Below, in pieces: positions 1-9,184 of a stretch of DNA of 37,541 bases. Source of the stretch: Candidatus Latescibacterota bacterium (lineage in GTDB: Bacteria > Latescibacterota > UBA2968 > GCA-2709665); assembly GCA_021295655.1 (NCBI GenBank), contig JAGWBX010000019.1:37209-74749 (forward strand), given 5' to 3'. The notes under the pieces were generated by a model. It was given only the letters and a program-made list of their open reading frames with translations. It was not told the origin of the DNA and searched no databases. The first letter of the stretch is position 1, and every line of letters begins with the position of its first letter. The position numbers and the translations under genes were made by a program.

Positions 1-11
1 GAGGGATTGCA

Positions 12-1526
12 ATGGCAACCGAGACGATTCTGACGATTATATTGCTGCTGGTGGTGTTTCTTCTCTTCGTGACGTTTGTTTCCAGGTATAAACGGTGTCC
101 GTCCAACAAGATACTGGTCGTCTACGGAAAAACCGGAAAAGGGGCCGCAAAATGCGTCCACGGGGGTGCGGCCTTCGTTCTTCCGCTCCTTCAGGACTAT
201 GAGTATCTGGACCTGGAACCGTTTGTCGTTCCCATAGACCTGGACAACGCGCTTTCTCAGGAAAACATCCGTGTGTCCGTCCCCACAACCGTTACGTCAG
301 CAATCTCAAATCAGGCGGGCGTGATGCAGAATGCGGCGATCCGACTCCTGGGTCTTTCCCGCGAACAGATCGAGAGCCAGGCGCAGGACATCATCCTGGG
401 CCAGATGCGGGCGGTGATTGCCACCATGGAAATCGAAGAAATCAACCGGGACCGGCAGGCGTTTATGTCCAAGGTCAACGAAGCCGTATCAACCGAAATG
501 GAGAAAATCGGTCTCGCCGTGATCAATGTGAACATCAAGGATATTGAAGATGAGAGCGGTTATATAAAAGCCCTCGGGCAAAAGGCCGCGGCGGAAGCGA
601 TCAACCAGGCATCCATCGACGTGGCCGAACAGGAGAAAATGGGCAAAGTGGGCGTGGCGGAGCGGGAACGGGACCAGCGCACGGACGTGGCCGCCGCGAA
701 CGCCGCCGCGGACATCGGTGAGGCGGAGGCCGCCAGAGACCGCCGCCAGAGGGTTGCCGCCCTGGAATCCGAAGCCCAGATCGGCGAGGCCGAGGCCACA
801 AGGAACAAACGACAGATGGTTTCTTCGCTGGACGCGGAAGCGGTCCAGGCCGAATCGGAGGCCGAATCGAAAAAGGCCGGTTACATGGCACAGCAGACCG
901 TGGCCGAGGAGGTCGCGCGGCAAAAGGGGCAGGAGGCCGCAAAGGCAGCGGACGGCGCCATCCGGGTTGCCCAGGAAGAAGCAGAAAAAGGTGCCGAGGA
1001 GGCACGGGCGCTGCGCGAAGAAGCCCGGCTTAGAGCCGAAATCGTCGTTGAGGCCGAGGCGCAGAAACAAAAGCTGGTTGTGCAGGCCGAGGCCGAGAAA
1101 ACCCGGACAACGCTTGTGGCCGAAGGCGAGGCCGCCGCGATTCTGGCCGAGCGGCGGGCCGAAGCGGAGGGTACCCAGGCCATTCTTGATGCCAAGGCCG
1201 AGGGTTATAAGGAGCTGGTTGCCGCCTGTGGCGGAAAAGATCAGGCCGCCGCTGCCTTCCTCATCGTCGAGCGGCTGACTGAGGTTGCCGGCATACAGGC
1301 CGAAGCCATTCGGAATCTCCCGCTGGAAAAGATTGTGGTCTGGGACGGCGGCAATGGAGGGGGAGGTATGTCCAACCTGGGTCAGCGTCTGATGGGCGCG
1401 ATTCCTCCCATGCACGAACTGGCAAAACTGGCGGGCCTGGAACTGCCGGAGTTTCTGGGCAGAATGGCAGGCGGGGCGAATCCGGCGGACGCCAATGAAG
1501 ACAAAACCGAAAAGCCCTCGGAATAG
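12..1526 (+). CDS. Flotillin-like SPFH-domain membrane scaffold protein
   Basis: This 504-residue protein has one N-terminal membrane segment (about residues 5-23). An SPFH/PHB-type domain follows to about residue 190, then a long Ala/Glu/Arg-rich coiled coil (about 190-400) made of repeated EAE/AEA stretches, and a Gly-rich tail. This order, and the YuaG/FloT-like alternation of 'GEAEA' motifs, is typical of bacterial flotillins, which sit on the inner face of the membrane and organise functional microdomains. A purine-rich ribosome site (GAGGGA) lies just before the ATG. The stop is inside the next reading frame if the kinase starts at its first ATG, so the two genes are probably co-transcribed. 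Many flotillins have an NfeD-type partner; none is visible here, but it could lie upstream of the window. The family call is firm and the cargo is unknown. Confidence 0.88.
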   Translation: MATETILTIILLLVVFLLFVTFVSRYKRCPSNKILVVYGKTGKGAAKCVHGGAAFVLPLLQDYEYLDLEPFVVPIDLDNALSQENIRVSVPTTVTSAISNQAGVMQNAAIRLLGLSREQIESQAQDIILGQMRAVIATMEIEEINRDRQAFMSKVNEAVSTEMEKIGLAVINVNIKDIEDESGYIKALGQKAAAEAINQASIDVAEQEKMGKVGVAERERDQRTDVAAANAAADIGEAEAARDRRQRVAALESEAQIGEAEATRNKRQMVSSLDAEAVQAESEAESKKAGYMAQQTVAEEVARQKGQEAAKAADGAIRVAQEEAEKGAEEARALREEARLRAEIVVEAEAQKQKLVVQAEAEKTRTTLVAEGEAAAILAERRAEAEGTQAILDAKAEGYKELVAACGGKDQAAAAFLIVERLTEVAGIQAEAIRNLPLEKIVVWDGGNGGGGMSNLGQRLMGAIPPMHELAKLAGLELPEFLGRMAGGANPADANEDKTEKPSE

Positions 1527-3180
1527 ATCCGTTAGATTGCGGAGCGGCCGATTGACCAAACCTGAAATACCGGACAATGCGCCCATCCGGCCCGACCGTA
1601 TCGGTATCGTTCGGACGCTGCCGGAATCCGCGAACGCCGGCGCACGGAGGCGCTGCCGGGAAGGCGACTACGCATTGGAAACCGGCGGGCTGGCCAGTGC
1701 GGAAGGCGCCTACCGGGCGGCGTTGACGGAGGATGCCGGGAACGTGCGGGCGCGTCACAACCTGGGGGTTGTCTACTACAGACAGGGTCGCTGGCGGGAC
1801 GCGCTGGCATGTTTTACCGCCTGTCTGGATCTTGCCCCGGACCACGCAGCGGATATGCATTTCAAGATGGGCCTGTGCCGGGTGAAGGGCGGGTTCCAGG
1901 GGGCGCGGCAGGACTTCGAAGCCGCCACCGAAATTGATCCGGACCATCTGGAGGCGCATTTTCAACTGGCGCTCTTGCGGGCGGAGGGCGCGGAATCCGG
2001 ATCGGAGGGTCGGCAACAGGCGGTCGAAGCGCTTCGTTATATTCTGGAGGCCGTGGATCGGGGCGCGCTCTTTGGCAACGTGGACGGCGTCTGCTTCCTG
2101 CTTGCCAGCTTTCTCGATGATCTTCCTGAGAACATCGATGAAGCGATTTCGGTTTACCGTCGCGGGCTGGAAGCGAATCCCCTGTTCGCGCCGGGCCACA
2201 ATAACCTTGGCGTTCTCCTCATGCATACCGGTCAGACCCTTCAGGCCCTGGGCGCATTCAAGATAGCCATCCAGCTCGAGCCGGACTACGCGCTGCCCTA
2301 CAGGAACCTGGCGCATCTCTTGTTCGATCACAAGAGTTCGGCGCAGATGGAGCAGGAATATACGTCCATCATCGAAGAATTCGGTGCAAAGGCAGCCTCG
2401 GTCCTGGCGCGTTTATCCCTCGAACTCATCGACCTGGGTCGTGTGCAGGTGGGCGAGAGCCTGTACACGCGGGGACACCAGATCAAGAACCTGATGGGTC
2501 TGGTGGGGAGCCGTACACGCCGGCTGATTCGAAGGGTCCCGCAGGAAGACCGGGTGCTCGATGACCTGCGGGAGGTCGCCCGGGACCAGGAACACATCTA
2601 CGATCAGTGGGTCGCCTATCTGCGCAGCATGAAACAGGACCCCTTGAATCCCACGCTGGTGGATATTCCAGTGCTGGTGGGCAAAATCAAGGAGTCGGTC
2701 TCAACCCGTACGGGCGGCGCGGTGCTCCGCTTCGTATTCGAACCGCAGGTACCCCAGGTCAAGGTCGACCCCGGCATGTTGCGGGAAGCCGTCACCAACC
2801 TGATTCTGAACGCACTGGACGCTGTAGACGAGGATGGCGCCGTCACGGTACAGGCCGGCTACGACAATAAACGGGCTTCGGTTTTCATCGAAGTGGAAGA
2901 CGACGGACCCGGCATATCCGAAGAGAACCAGGCCAGGATCTTCGATCCCGGGTTCTCAACCAAAGAAAAGGGCAATGGATTCGGCCTGAGCATCTGCTCG
3001 CGCATCGTATCCGCCCACAGGGGAAACCTGCGCATGATCAGCCGGCCGGGCGCCGGAGCCGTGTTTCGCATCGACGTTCCCGTGGATTTCGAGCTCGTTT
3101 CCGAAACCGGAAGCATCGGCTGGAGCGGCGATCCAATAGATGCATCCAGGCTGCCACTGGCAGAGGAATTCATCGAGTAA
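1495..3180 (+). CDS. Soluble TPR-containing sensor histidine kinase
   Basis: The N-terminal half (about residues 48-290) is a chain of tetratricopeptide repeats. The C-terminal half is a kinase: an H-box HQIKN with His328 as the likely phosphoacceptor, an N-box (NLILNALDAV), a G1 box (DDGPGIS) and a G2 box (GNGFGLSIC) of the HATPase_c fold. There is no membrane segment, so input probably comes through protein contacts of the TPRs in the cytoplasm. The ATG at 1495 overlaps the flotillin gene by 32 bp and has a poor ribosome site. An in-frame TTG at 1552 with GGAG at 1541-1544 is an equally likely start and removes a basic, low-complexity N-terminus. The response regulator begins 4 bp after the stop, so this is a cognate pair. 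What the TPRs sense is not evident. Confidence 0.85.
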   Translation: MKTKPKSPRNRSVRLRSGRLTKPEIPDNAPIRPDRIGIVRTLPESANAGARRRCREGDYALETGGLASAEGAYRAALTEDAGNVRARHNLGVVYYRQGRWRDALACFTACLDLAPDHAADMHFKMGLCRVKGGFQGARQDFEAATEIDPDHLEAHFQLALLRAEGAESGSEGRQQAVEALRYILEAVDRGALFGNVDGVCFLLASFLDDLPENIDEAISVYRRGLEANPLFAPGHNNLGVLLMHTGQTLQALGAFKIAIQLEPDYALPYRNLAHLLFDHKSSAQMEQEYTSIIEEFGAKAASVLARLSLELIDLGRVQVGESLYTRGHQIKNLMGLVGSRTRRLIRRVPQEDRVLDDLREVARDQEHIYDQWVAYLRSMKQDPLNPTLVDIPVLVGKIKESVSTRTGGAVLRFVFEPQVPQVKVDPGMLREAVTNLILNALDAVDEDGAVTVQAGYDNKRASVFIEVEDDGPGISEENQARIFDPGFSTKEKGNGFGLSICSRIVSAHRGNLRMISRPGAGAVFRIDVPVDFELVSETGSIGWSGDPIDASRLPLAEEFIE

Positions 3181-3184
3181 ACGC

Positions 3185-4591
3185 ATGAACGCGCAAATCG
3201 TCATCGCGGATGACCAGTCCGAAATCCTGGACATGCTCACGCGAAGCCTTCAGGTGGACGGCCGGATCGTGAGGACTTTCCCGACTGGAAGAAAAGCCTT
3301 AGCGTACTTGCGAAAGCATGTTTCGGACGTTGACATGGCCATTCTGGATATCGACTTTGGACCCGCCGAGCCGGACGGTCTCGATATCCTTCGGCAGATT
3401 CGCGACCTCGCACCCGATCTGCCTGTTATTATCCTCACGGGCAAGGGCACGGTGGAGAACGCCGTTGCCGCCCTGCGCATGGGCGCTTCGGACTTTATTG
3501 AGAAAGATTTCTATATCGAGGACCGGCTTGAACTCAGCATGGAAAAACTCGATCGCGTACTTGCCGTACTCAGGGAGAACGCCCGCCTTCAGGCCCGCGT
3601 AAAGGATCTGGACCGGGAGAACCGATTCTACCGGGACGAATTCGGCAAGAAATACAGGACAGTCAACGCCAGCTCACAGATGCTGCGGATTATGCGACAG
3701 GCCGAGCGCATTGCTTCCATCCCACGGCCGGTTCTGGTTCTGGGCGAACCCGGCACCGGAAAGGAACTCGTGGCCGCCGCGATCCACTACGGCGGGGTAC
3801 GGCGAGATCGTCCGTTTGTTAAAGTCAACTGCGCCGCCCTTTCGGCCAACCTGCTCGAAAGCGAGCTTTTCGGACACGAAAAGGGCGCTTTTACCGGAGC
3901 CACGGAAGCCCGCCCAGGCCGGTTTGAAGCGGCGAACGGCGGCACTTTGCTGCTGGATGAGATTGGCAACACCACGCCGGAGTTCCAGCAGAACGTCCTG
4001 CGCGCCATCGAATATCAGGAGATACAGCGGGTGGGCGGCGCGGCGCCAACCAGCGTGGACGTGCGTATCATTGCCGCGACGAATGCCGACCTCGAACGCG
4101 AGATCAGCGAGGGCCGCTTCCGGCAGGATCTCTACGACCGCCTGCGCTTTGAGATTATCCGCATTCCCCCGCTTCGGGAACGGCGTGAAGACATTCCGCC
4201 GCTCGCCGGATTTTTCGTTAAGCAGATCGTCAGGGAGGTGCCGGGCCTGGAGGCGCGCCCGTTTTCGGAAAGCGCCCTGCGTCTGCTGTTGGGATACGCG
4301 TGGCCTGGAAACGTGCGTGAACTCAAATTCGCCGTTGAACGCGCCGCGTGCATGGCCACGGGGGCATGCATCGAGCCCCGGGATCTGCCGCACGAAATCT
4401 CCAGTGGTGTTGTGGCCGCGCCTGGAGACGGGTTTGACGCTCAGGTTACGGCATTTGAGCTCGGCCTGCTCAGGAGTGCCCTGAGCCGCGCAAACTGGAA
4501 CCAGCGCAAGGCAGCCGAGTCGCTCAGCTTGAGCTACGATCAGTTTCGTCACTTTTACAGGAAGTACGGACTTGCCGGGGAGAAGTCCTGA
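3185..4591 (+). CDS. NtrC-family sigma-54-dependent response regulator
   Basis: A 468-residue protein with three parts. The receiver domain (1-120) has acidic residues D9/D10, phosphoacceptor Asp55 (ILDID) and Lys in DFIEKD. The AAA+ sigma-54 activation domain has Walker A GEPGTGKE (about 186-193), the sigma-54 contact loop GAFTGA (about 233-238) and Walker B LLLDEIG (about 254-260). The C-terminal Fis-type helix-turn-helix is at about 435-462 ([11 protein letters not shown]...). I place the start at the ATG at 3185, which begins the receiver strand directly; the frame stays open upstream to 3140, but that part overlaps the kinase end. It should activate sigma-54 promoters after phosphorylation by the upstream TPR kinase. 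No clear -24/-12 promoter was found in the window, so its targets are unknown. Confidence 0.93.
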   Translation: MNAQIVIADDQSEILDMLTRSLQVDGRIVRTFPTGRKALAYLRKHVSDVDMAILDIDFGPAEPDGLDILRQIRDLAPDLPVIILTGKGTVENAVAALRMGASDFIEKDFYIEDRLELSMEKLDRVLAVLRENARLQARVKDLDRENRFYRDEFGKKYRTVNASSQMLRIMRQAERIASIPRPVLVLGEPGTGKELVAAAIHYGGVRRDRPFVKVNCAALSANLLESELFGHEKGAFTGATEARPGRFEAANGGTLLLDEIGNTTPEFQQNVLRAIEYQEIQRVGGAAPTSVDVRIIAATNADLEREISEGRFRQDLYDRLRFEIIRIPPLRERREDIPPLAGFFVKQIVREVPGLEARPFSESALRLLLGYAWPGNVRELKFAVERAACMATGACIEPRDLPHEISSGVVAAPGDGFDAQVTAFELGLLRSALSRANWNQRKAAESLSLSYDQFRHFYRKYGLAGEKS

Positions 4592-4621
4592 CACCTGTTC
4601 TTCGCACGGGGAGCCTGGGAG

Positions 4622-5434
4622 ATGAACATTGTCGTATTCGGCGCGGCAGGCTGGCTCGGAAGGGCAGCGCTGGCCGCTCTTGACAGGAACCATCGGATCC
4701 GGGCGTTCGACTATGGTCCGCGGGCGTGGAAAGCCTGGAACGATACCGACGGTGAGTGGTCGGGGGGTGACATCGTTCACGGAGATATCGTGGATTTCGA
4801 CGCCGTTGACCGTGCCGTGGCGGGCATGGACGCGGTTCTTCACATGGCAGTGTACCACTCGGACGAACCCGGCGCACACGGTGTGGACGATCGGAAACCC
4901 TTCCTCATCAACATCAAGGGACTCTGGAACGTGCTGGAATCCGCCCGGCGTCACGGCATCGGGAGGATCGTGCATATCGGCTCCTGCCAGACCGCCCATC
5001 CCCGTGGCATCTTCTTCTCGGCCGACGTCAGGCGGCCCGATGGAGGGCTCTACGGCGTCACGAAACGCCTTCAGGAAGAAATGTGCCGGCAGTTCCACGA
5101 TGCGTTCGGTCTCCGCATTATTGTACTCCGGCCGGATTATATTGTCGACAGCAGACTCGGCATCGGCCGGTACCGGGAAAAACTGGGTACGGAAGAGCGC
5201 CCCTACCGACAGGGCTGGGTCTGCCGGCACGACCTTGCGGATGCCTGCCGCCTGAGCCTGGAATCCGCGACCGTCGATTTCGACGTCTTCCACGTCGTGG
5301 GTACGCCGGGGGCCGACAGGACCTGCAACGTCGCACGGTCCCGGGATGTTCTCGGCCTTGAATACAGGGGAAATCTGGAACAGTACCGAACCGGTGACAA
5401 CGTGGAAAAGAGAGACGACCACGATCTGAAATAA
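4622..5434 (+). CDS. NAD(P)-dependent epimerase/dehydratase (extended SDR)
   Basis: A 270-residue Rossmann-fold protein. The nucleotide-binding motif GAAGWLG lies at residues 8-14, an acidic residue ends the second strand (AFDYG), and the catalytic YGVTK (Y-x3-K) follows about two-thirds of the way through, preceded by a Ser-containing strand (HIGSCQ). This is the layout of extended SDR sugar epimerases and dehydratases, and the Ser-Tyr-Lys triad is complete. It is slightly shorter than typical UDP-sugar epimerases (about 310 residues). The gene starts 30 bp after the response regulator and 15 bp before the next gene, so it probably belongs to a + strand operon with the two genes downstream. 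The substrate cannot be read from sequence. Confidence 0.8.
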   Translation: MNIVVFGAAGWLGRAALAALDRNHRIRAFDYGPRAWKAWNDTDGEWSGGDIVHGDIVDFDAVDRAVAGMDAVLHMAVYHSDEPGAHGVDDRKPFLINIKGLWNVLESARRHGIGRIVHIGSCQTAHPRGIFFSADVRRPDGGLYGVTKRLQEEMCRQFHDAFGLRIIVLRPDYIVDSRLGIGRYREKLGTEERPYRQGWVCRHDLADACRLSLESATVDFDVFHVVGTPGADRTCNVARSRDVLGLEYRGNLEQYRTGDNVEKRDDHDLK

Positions 5435-5449
5435 CGAAGGGAGACGCCG

Positions 5450-5875
5450 ATGTCAGCCGAAACCAATGCGCAAATTGCCCGGGAGTCCCTCGAAGCCGCC
5501 TTTGCCTGTGACTGGAAGCGACTTCGTGAAACCTACGCCGACGACGCGACCATGGTCGGCGGCGCACTAAACATCCGGGGTGCGGATAACATGGTGGCGC
5601 TCTGGCAGGGCTGTCACGAGGAAGAGCGGGACCTGAGGCTTGAGATTCTCAATATCGTCGCAGACCACGACATGGTCGCCGTGGAGTTTTACTTCAGGGG
5701 TATCGTAAACCAGCCCCTTCCCGGGCTGCCGGAAGCAATGTACGGCAAACATCTGGATGCCACCGAAGTACATATGTGCCGGATTCAGAACGGAAAAATT
5801 ACCGCCGTGACGATCTACGGCGGCGTCTTGAAATCTCCCGACGTCCCGCTCAGGCGGGTCTGGGTGGCCGAATAG
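5450..5875 (+). CDS. SnoaL/NTF2-like small protein
   Basis: A 141-residue protein with the cone-shaped alpha+beta pattern of the NTF2/SnoaL superfamily. It has an N-terminal helical pair (ARESLEAAFACDW), then 'YADDATMVGG' and a set of long beta strands ending in 'GKITAVTIYGG'. SnoaL-like proteins act as polyketide cyclases, ester cyclases, small isomerases or simple ligand-binding proteins, so the fold does not fix the reaction. A strong ribosome site (AAGGGAG) precedes the ATG. It lies 15 bp after the SDR gene and 13 bp before the next gene, so all three are very likely co-transcribed and may act on the same small molecule. Confidence 0.68.
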   Translation: MSAETNAQIARESLEAAFACDWKRLRETYADDATMVGGALNIRGADNMVALWQGCHEEERDLRLEILNIVADHDMVAVEFYFRGIVNQPLPGLPEAMYGKHLDATEVHMCRIQNGKITAVTIYGGVLKSPDVPLRRVWVAE

Positions 5876-5888
5876 GGAAACCGGCTGC

Positions 5889-6998
5889 ATGCCCTATCCA
5901 CAGATCGATCATCGCGACGTCGCCCTCAGACCGTTGGAGGAGCGACGCAGCAAATTCTCGATTGACGAGATCATGGTCGACCCCGACGCGGCCGCGCCCA
6001 ACCCCGGGTCGCTCAACGACAGGCTACGGCGCGTTGCCGAAGAAATCGAACGCGCCCGGCGGCGGGATGCGTCCGTCATACTGGCTTACGGCGCGCATCT
6101 GGTCAAGAATGGCCTGGGGCCGGTGGTCGTCCGAATGATGGAAGCAGGCTGGATTACGCATCTGGCCACCAACGGGGCCGGCACGATTCACGACTGGGAA
6201 TACGCTTTTCAGGGACGGTCCGAGGAAGACGTGAAAGCAAACGTCGCGACGGGGTGTTTCGGGACGTGGGAGGAAACCGGACGCTGCATCCATCTGGCCA
6301 TTCTCAGTGGCGCGTTGCAGGGTATGGGGTACGGCGAATCCCTTGGAAAGTTCATTTCCGAAAATGGTTGCGAAATTCCTTCCCGCAGGGACCTGGCATC
6401 CGCCCTGCGCGCGTGGGCCGACGTCCCAACGGATTCGCCCGGCATGCCCGCTCACGCCGAACTGCTTCAGGTCCTCTCACGATTTGACATCCCTTCCGGC
6501 CGCTTCCGCGTTGAACATCCATTCGGGGAAATGTCCCTGACGGCCGGGGCTTACCGACTCGGTGTTCCGCTTACCGTCCATCCCGGCATCGGATACGACA
6601 TCACTCACAACCATCACCTCGCCAACGGAGCGGCAATCGGCCGTGGCGCGGATATCGACTTTCGGGTGTTCGCACGCGGTGTCGTCAATCTGGATGGTGG
6701 CGTGTTTCTCTCAATTGGCTCGGCTGTCATGGCGCCGCAGGTTTTCGAAAAAGCCCTTTCGCTGGCCAATAATCTGCGAATCCGGAAACACATGCGCGTT
6801 GTACGCCCGTTCATCGCTGTCAACGATCTGGCGCCGATGACATGGGATTGGTCCGGCGGCGAACCTCCCAAAGACAACCCGGCGTACTACCTCAGGTTCT
6901 GCAAGTCCTTCAGCCGAATGGGGGGGGAGATGGAATACGTCGACGGCGACAACCGGGTCTTTCTGCACAATCTCTACCAGATTCTTCGCGAGATGTAG
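5889..6998 (+). CDS. Conserved protein, possibly deoxyhypusine-synthase-like fold
   Basis: A 369-residue soluble protein. Segments such as 'GAHLVKNGLGP', 'LATNGAGTIHDWE', 'FGTWEETG' and 'NLDGGVFLSIGSAVMAPQVF' resemble, from memory, bacterial relatives of deoxyhypusine synthase, an NAD-dependent Rossmann-like enzyme that transfers an aminobutyl group from spermidine. I could not check this with a search, and bacteria lack eIF5A, so a true deoxyhypusine role is unlikely. It may instead be a homospermidine-synthase-like or uncharacterised NAD-binding enzyme. It follows the SnoaL-like gene by 13 bp with an AGGGAAA ribosome site, which makes it the last gene of the three-gene run. It is clearly a real gene: long, intact, with coding composition matching its neighbours. 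Confidence 0.6.
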   Translation: MPYPQIDHRDVALRPLEERRSKFSIDEIMVDPDAAAPNPGSLNDRLRRVAEEIERARRRDASVILAYGAHLVKNGLGPVVVRMMEAGWITHLATNGAGTIHDWEYAFQGRSEEDVKANVATGCFGTWEETGRCIHLAILSGALQGMGYGESLGKFISENGCEIPSRRDLASALRAWADVPTDSPGMPAHAELLQVLSRFDIPSGRFRVEHPFGEMSLTAGAYRLGVPLTVHPGIGYDITHNHHLANGAAIGRGADIDFRVFARGVVNLDGGVFLSIGSAVMAPQVFEKALSLANNLRIRKHMRVVRPFIAVNDLAPMTWDWSGGEPPKDNPAYYLRFCKSFSRMGGEMEYVDGDNRVFLHNLYQILREM

Positions 6999-7091
6999 CG
7001 GCCTGCCGAAGGCCGAACCGGACCCGCACCGCCGCGCCGAAGGCCGGACCACCTGGCCGCTTCGCGGCGATCGACTCACCGGAAAGACACC

Positions 7092-8264
7092 ATGGACGCC
7101 GCGCCAGAACGTGTTGTCCTCATTCACTACCACGAAATCGGCCTGAAGGGCAGGAACCGGGGCCGTTTCGAACGGCAGTTGCTCACCAACATCACGCACG
7201 CGTTAAAAGGCCTGACACGCGGGGCCGTCCGTCGCCTTTCCGGTCGCATCATCCTGGAACTCCCCCCGGACGCCCGGATCGGGGCCATCCGGAAGCGCCT
7301 GGCTGACGTGTTCGGGATTGCGAATTTCTCCGAAGCCGTGCGCGTCCCGAACGCCATTGAACCCATACGGGCAGCGGCCTGGGAGGTCGTTCGACAAGAG
7401 GACTTCCGTTCGTTCAAGATTGCCGCGCGTCGCGGCGACAAGAATTTCCCGCTCACGTCGGAGGAGATCAACCGCGACGTGGGCGCCCACGTTCAGACGC
7501 TCTCCGGCGCGCGGGTCAAACTGGATGATCCGGACCTGACCTGTTACATCGAAGTTGCCTATCAGGGCGTTTTCATCTATACCCGCAAAACACCCGGGCC
7601 CGGCGGTCTTCCCGTGGGCGCGAACGAGCGTGCGGTCAGCCTGCTGTCCTCGGGTATCGACTCGCCGGTTGCTTCATACAAGACGATGAAACGCGGCGTG
7701 CGGCTCTCGTTCGTACACTTCCACAGCCAGCCGTATACCAACCGAAGTTCACAGCGCAATACCGAGGAGCTTGTCCGGGTTCTGACACGGTACCAGTACA
7801 GGTCGACGCTGTATCTGGTCCCGTTCGTCGAGATCCAGCGCCGCGTGATGACCCACGCGCCGCCGGGCTACCGGGTGGTCCTCTATCGAAGAGTCATGTT
7901 GCGGATCGCCGAAGCCATTGCCGAACGGGAAGGTGCGCAGGCCCTTGTCACGGGCGAGAGCATCGGACAGGTCGCCTCGCAGACCCTGTCGAACATTCGC
8001 GCGATCGAGGAAGCGACTCCGCTTCCCCTTCTGCGCCCGCTTTCCGGGGACAACAAGGAGGAAATCATCGATCTTGCACGGCGCATCGGCACCTACGATG
8101 TCTCGATTGAGCCCTATGAGGATTGTTGCACGGTCTTTGTACCCAGACATCCGGAGACCCGCGCCAATCTGAACACGGTACGTGAGATCGAGCCGAAACT
8201 GGACCTGCCCCCGCTGATCGATCAGGCGCTGAAGGCCACAGAGGTGATGACGGTTAAATACTAA
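7092..8264 (+). CDS. thiI: tRNA 4-thiouridine sulfurtransferase ThiI (no rhodanese domain)
   Basis: The opening VVLIHYHEIGLKGRNR is diagnostic of ThiI. A THUMP RNA-binding domain (about 60-165) follows, then a PP-loop ATP pyrophosphatase domain with LLSSGIDSPVASY and the conserved 'LVTGESIGQVASQT'. The enzyme adenylates U8 of tRNA and inserts sulfur; in many bacteria it also supplies sulfur for thiazole synthesis. At 390 residues it lacks the C-terminal rhodanese domain of the E. coli enzyme (482 residues), as in many non-enteric bacteria, so it should take sulfur from a separate carrier. A CC pair (EDCCTVFVP) is present near the C-terminus. The PP-loop reads SSGIDS rather than the common SGGIDS. 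Its stop interlocks with that of the convergent LysR gene. Confidence 0.93.
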   Translation: MDAAPERVVLIHYHEIGLKGRNRGRFERQLLTNITHALKGLTRGAVRRLSGRIILELPPDARIGAIRKRLADVFGIANFSEAVRVPNAIEPIRAAAWEVVRQEDFRSFKIAARRGDKNFPLTSEEINRDVGAHVQTLSGARVKLDDPDLTCYIEVAYQGVFIYTRKTPGPGGLPVGANERAVSLLSSGIDSPVASYKTMKRGVRLSFVHFHSQPYTNRSSQRNTEELVRVLTRYQYRSTLYLVPFVEIQRRVMTHAPPGYRVVLYRRVMLRIAEAIAEREGAQALVTGESIGQVASQTLSNIRAIEEATPLPLLRPLSGDNKEEIIDLARRIGTYDVSIEPYEDCCTVFVPRHPETRANLNTVREIEPKLDLPPLIDQALKATEVMTVKY

Positions 8265-9184
8265 TGTTCCTGAGGATCCCCTTGCATTCCGCCCGCCGGT
8301 ACCCCGAACCGTTCAAAAACAGCGTCCAGCAGGTGCCGTATCGCAGGTCCGAAATACCGCCCCTGCCGCCAGGCCACGCCAATCTCGCGGCCGAATCGCA
8401 CGCCCTTCACGGGTACCGTCACCAGCGCCCCCGACGTCAGGGAATCCTGAACGGTCAGATGCGGCAGGAATGAAATACCCACGCCTACCTCGACCAGCTT
8501 CCGCATGGCTTCCGGACTCCGCATTTCCATAACCACGCCCGGAGACACGCCCGCCTCCGAGAATCGCTCGTCGACGATTTTTCGCGACACGGAATCGGCG
8601 TGAAACAGAATCAGCGGCTCCCCCGCAACCTCTTCCAGGGCCACGGACGAACGCCGGGAAAACCGGTGCGCCGCCCCCGCCACCAGAGGCATGGAGTCTC
8701 GACGTATGGAAACCGTTTCCAGCTTCGGATGTGCGAACGGCAGCGAAATCACCGCGAATTCGGAGCGGTTCAGCAGCAGATCGTCCACGAGATATCGGGA
8801 AGGCGCTACCTGAACGGAGAGCGCCACGTTCGGAAAATCCCGCATGTACGCTTTCAGGATGTCCGGCAACAGATAGGTGACGGCGGCGTCGATCGCCCCG
8901 AACTGGAACCCTTCGCCCGGTAGAACGTCCCGTCGTCTGATCCGGTCTTCGGTCGATTCCACCAGGTCGTGGATCTGCATCCCGTAATTCGCGAGCGTTC
9001 TTCCCTCCATTGTCAATCCCACGTGCCGGTTGCCCCGGTTGAACAACCGCACGCCCAGCGCACGCTCCAGGTCGGCTACGCCGCTGCTGACGGTTGGCTG
9101 CGTCACGTGCAGTTCTCGCGCGGCCCGGCTGAAACTGCCCTCACGGGCAACCGCCAGGAAGTACTTCAGGTGTTGCAGATTCAT
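8261..9184 (-). CDS. LysR-family transcriptional regulator
   Basis: A 307-residue protein. The N-terminal winged helix-turn-helix is typical of the family: MNLQHLKYFLAVAREGSFSR, then AARELHVTQPTVSS (recognition helix) and LERALGVRLFNR. The C-terminal two-lobed effector-binding domain runs from about residue 90 to 295, with the usual 'VEVGVGISFLPH' strand. The ligand is unknown. An AGAGGA ribosome site precedes the ATG. The gene is transcribed divergently from inositol-phosphate synthase across a 269-bp AT-rich space. LysR proteins often control the divergent neighbour, so ino1 is a plausible target, but I see no proof. Its 3' end overlaps thiI by 4 bp. Confidence 0.93.
   Translation of the reverse strand: MNLQHLKYFLAVAREGSFSRAARELHVTQPTVSSGVADLERALGVRLFNRGNRHVGLTMEGRTLANYGMQIHDLVESTEDRIRRRDVLPGEGFQFGAIDAAVTYLLPDILKAYMRDFPNVALSVQVAPSRYLVDDLLLNRSEFAVISLPFAHPKLETVSIRRDSMPLVAGAAHRFSRRSSVALEEVAGEPLILFHADSVSRKIVDERFSEAGVSPGVVMEMRSPEAMRKLVEVGVGISFLPHLTVQDSLTSGALVTVPVKGVRFGREIGVAWRQGRYFGPAIRHLLDAVFERFGVPAGGMQGDPQEH

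Noticed and set aside
3674..5422. 582-codon - strand frame opposite the response regulator and SDR
   Set aside because: It spans two well-supported + strand genes and their intergenic gap; no recognisable domain.
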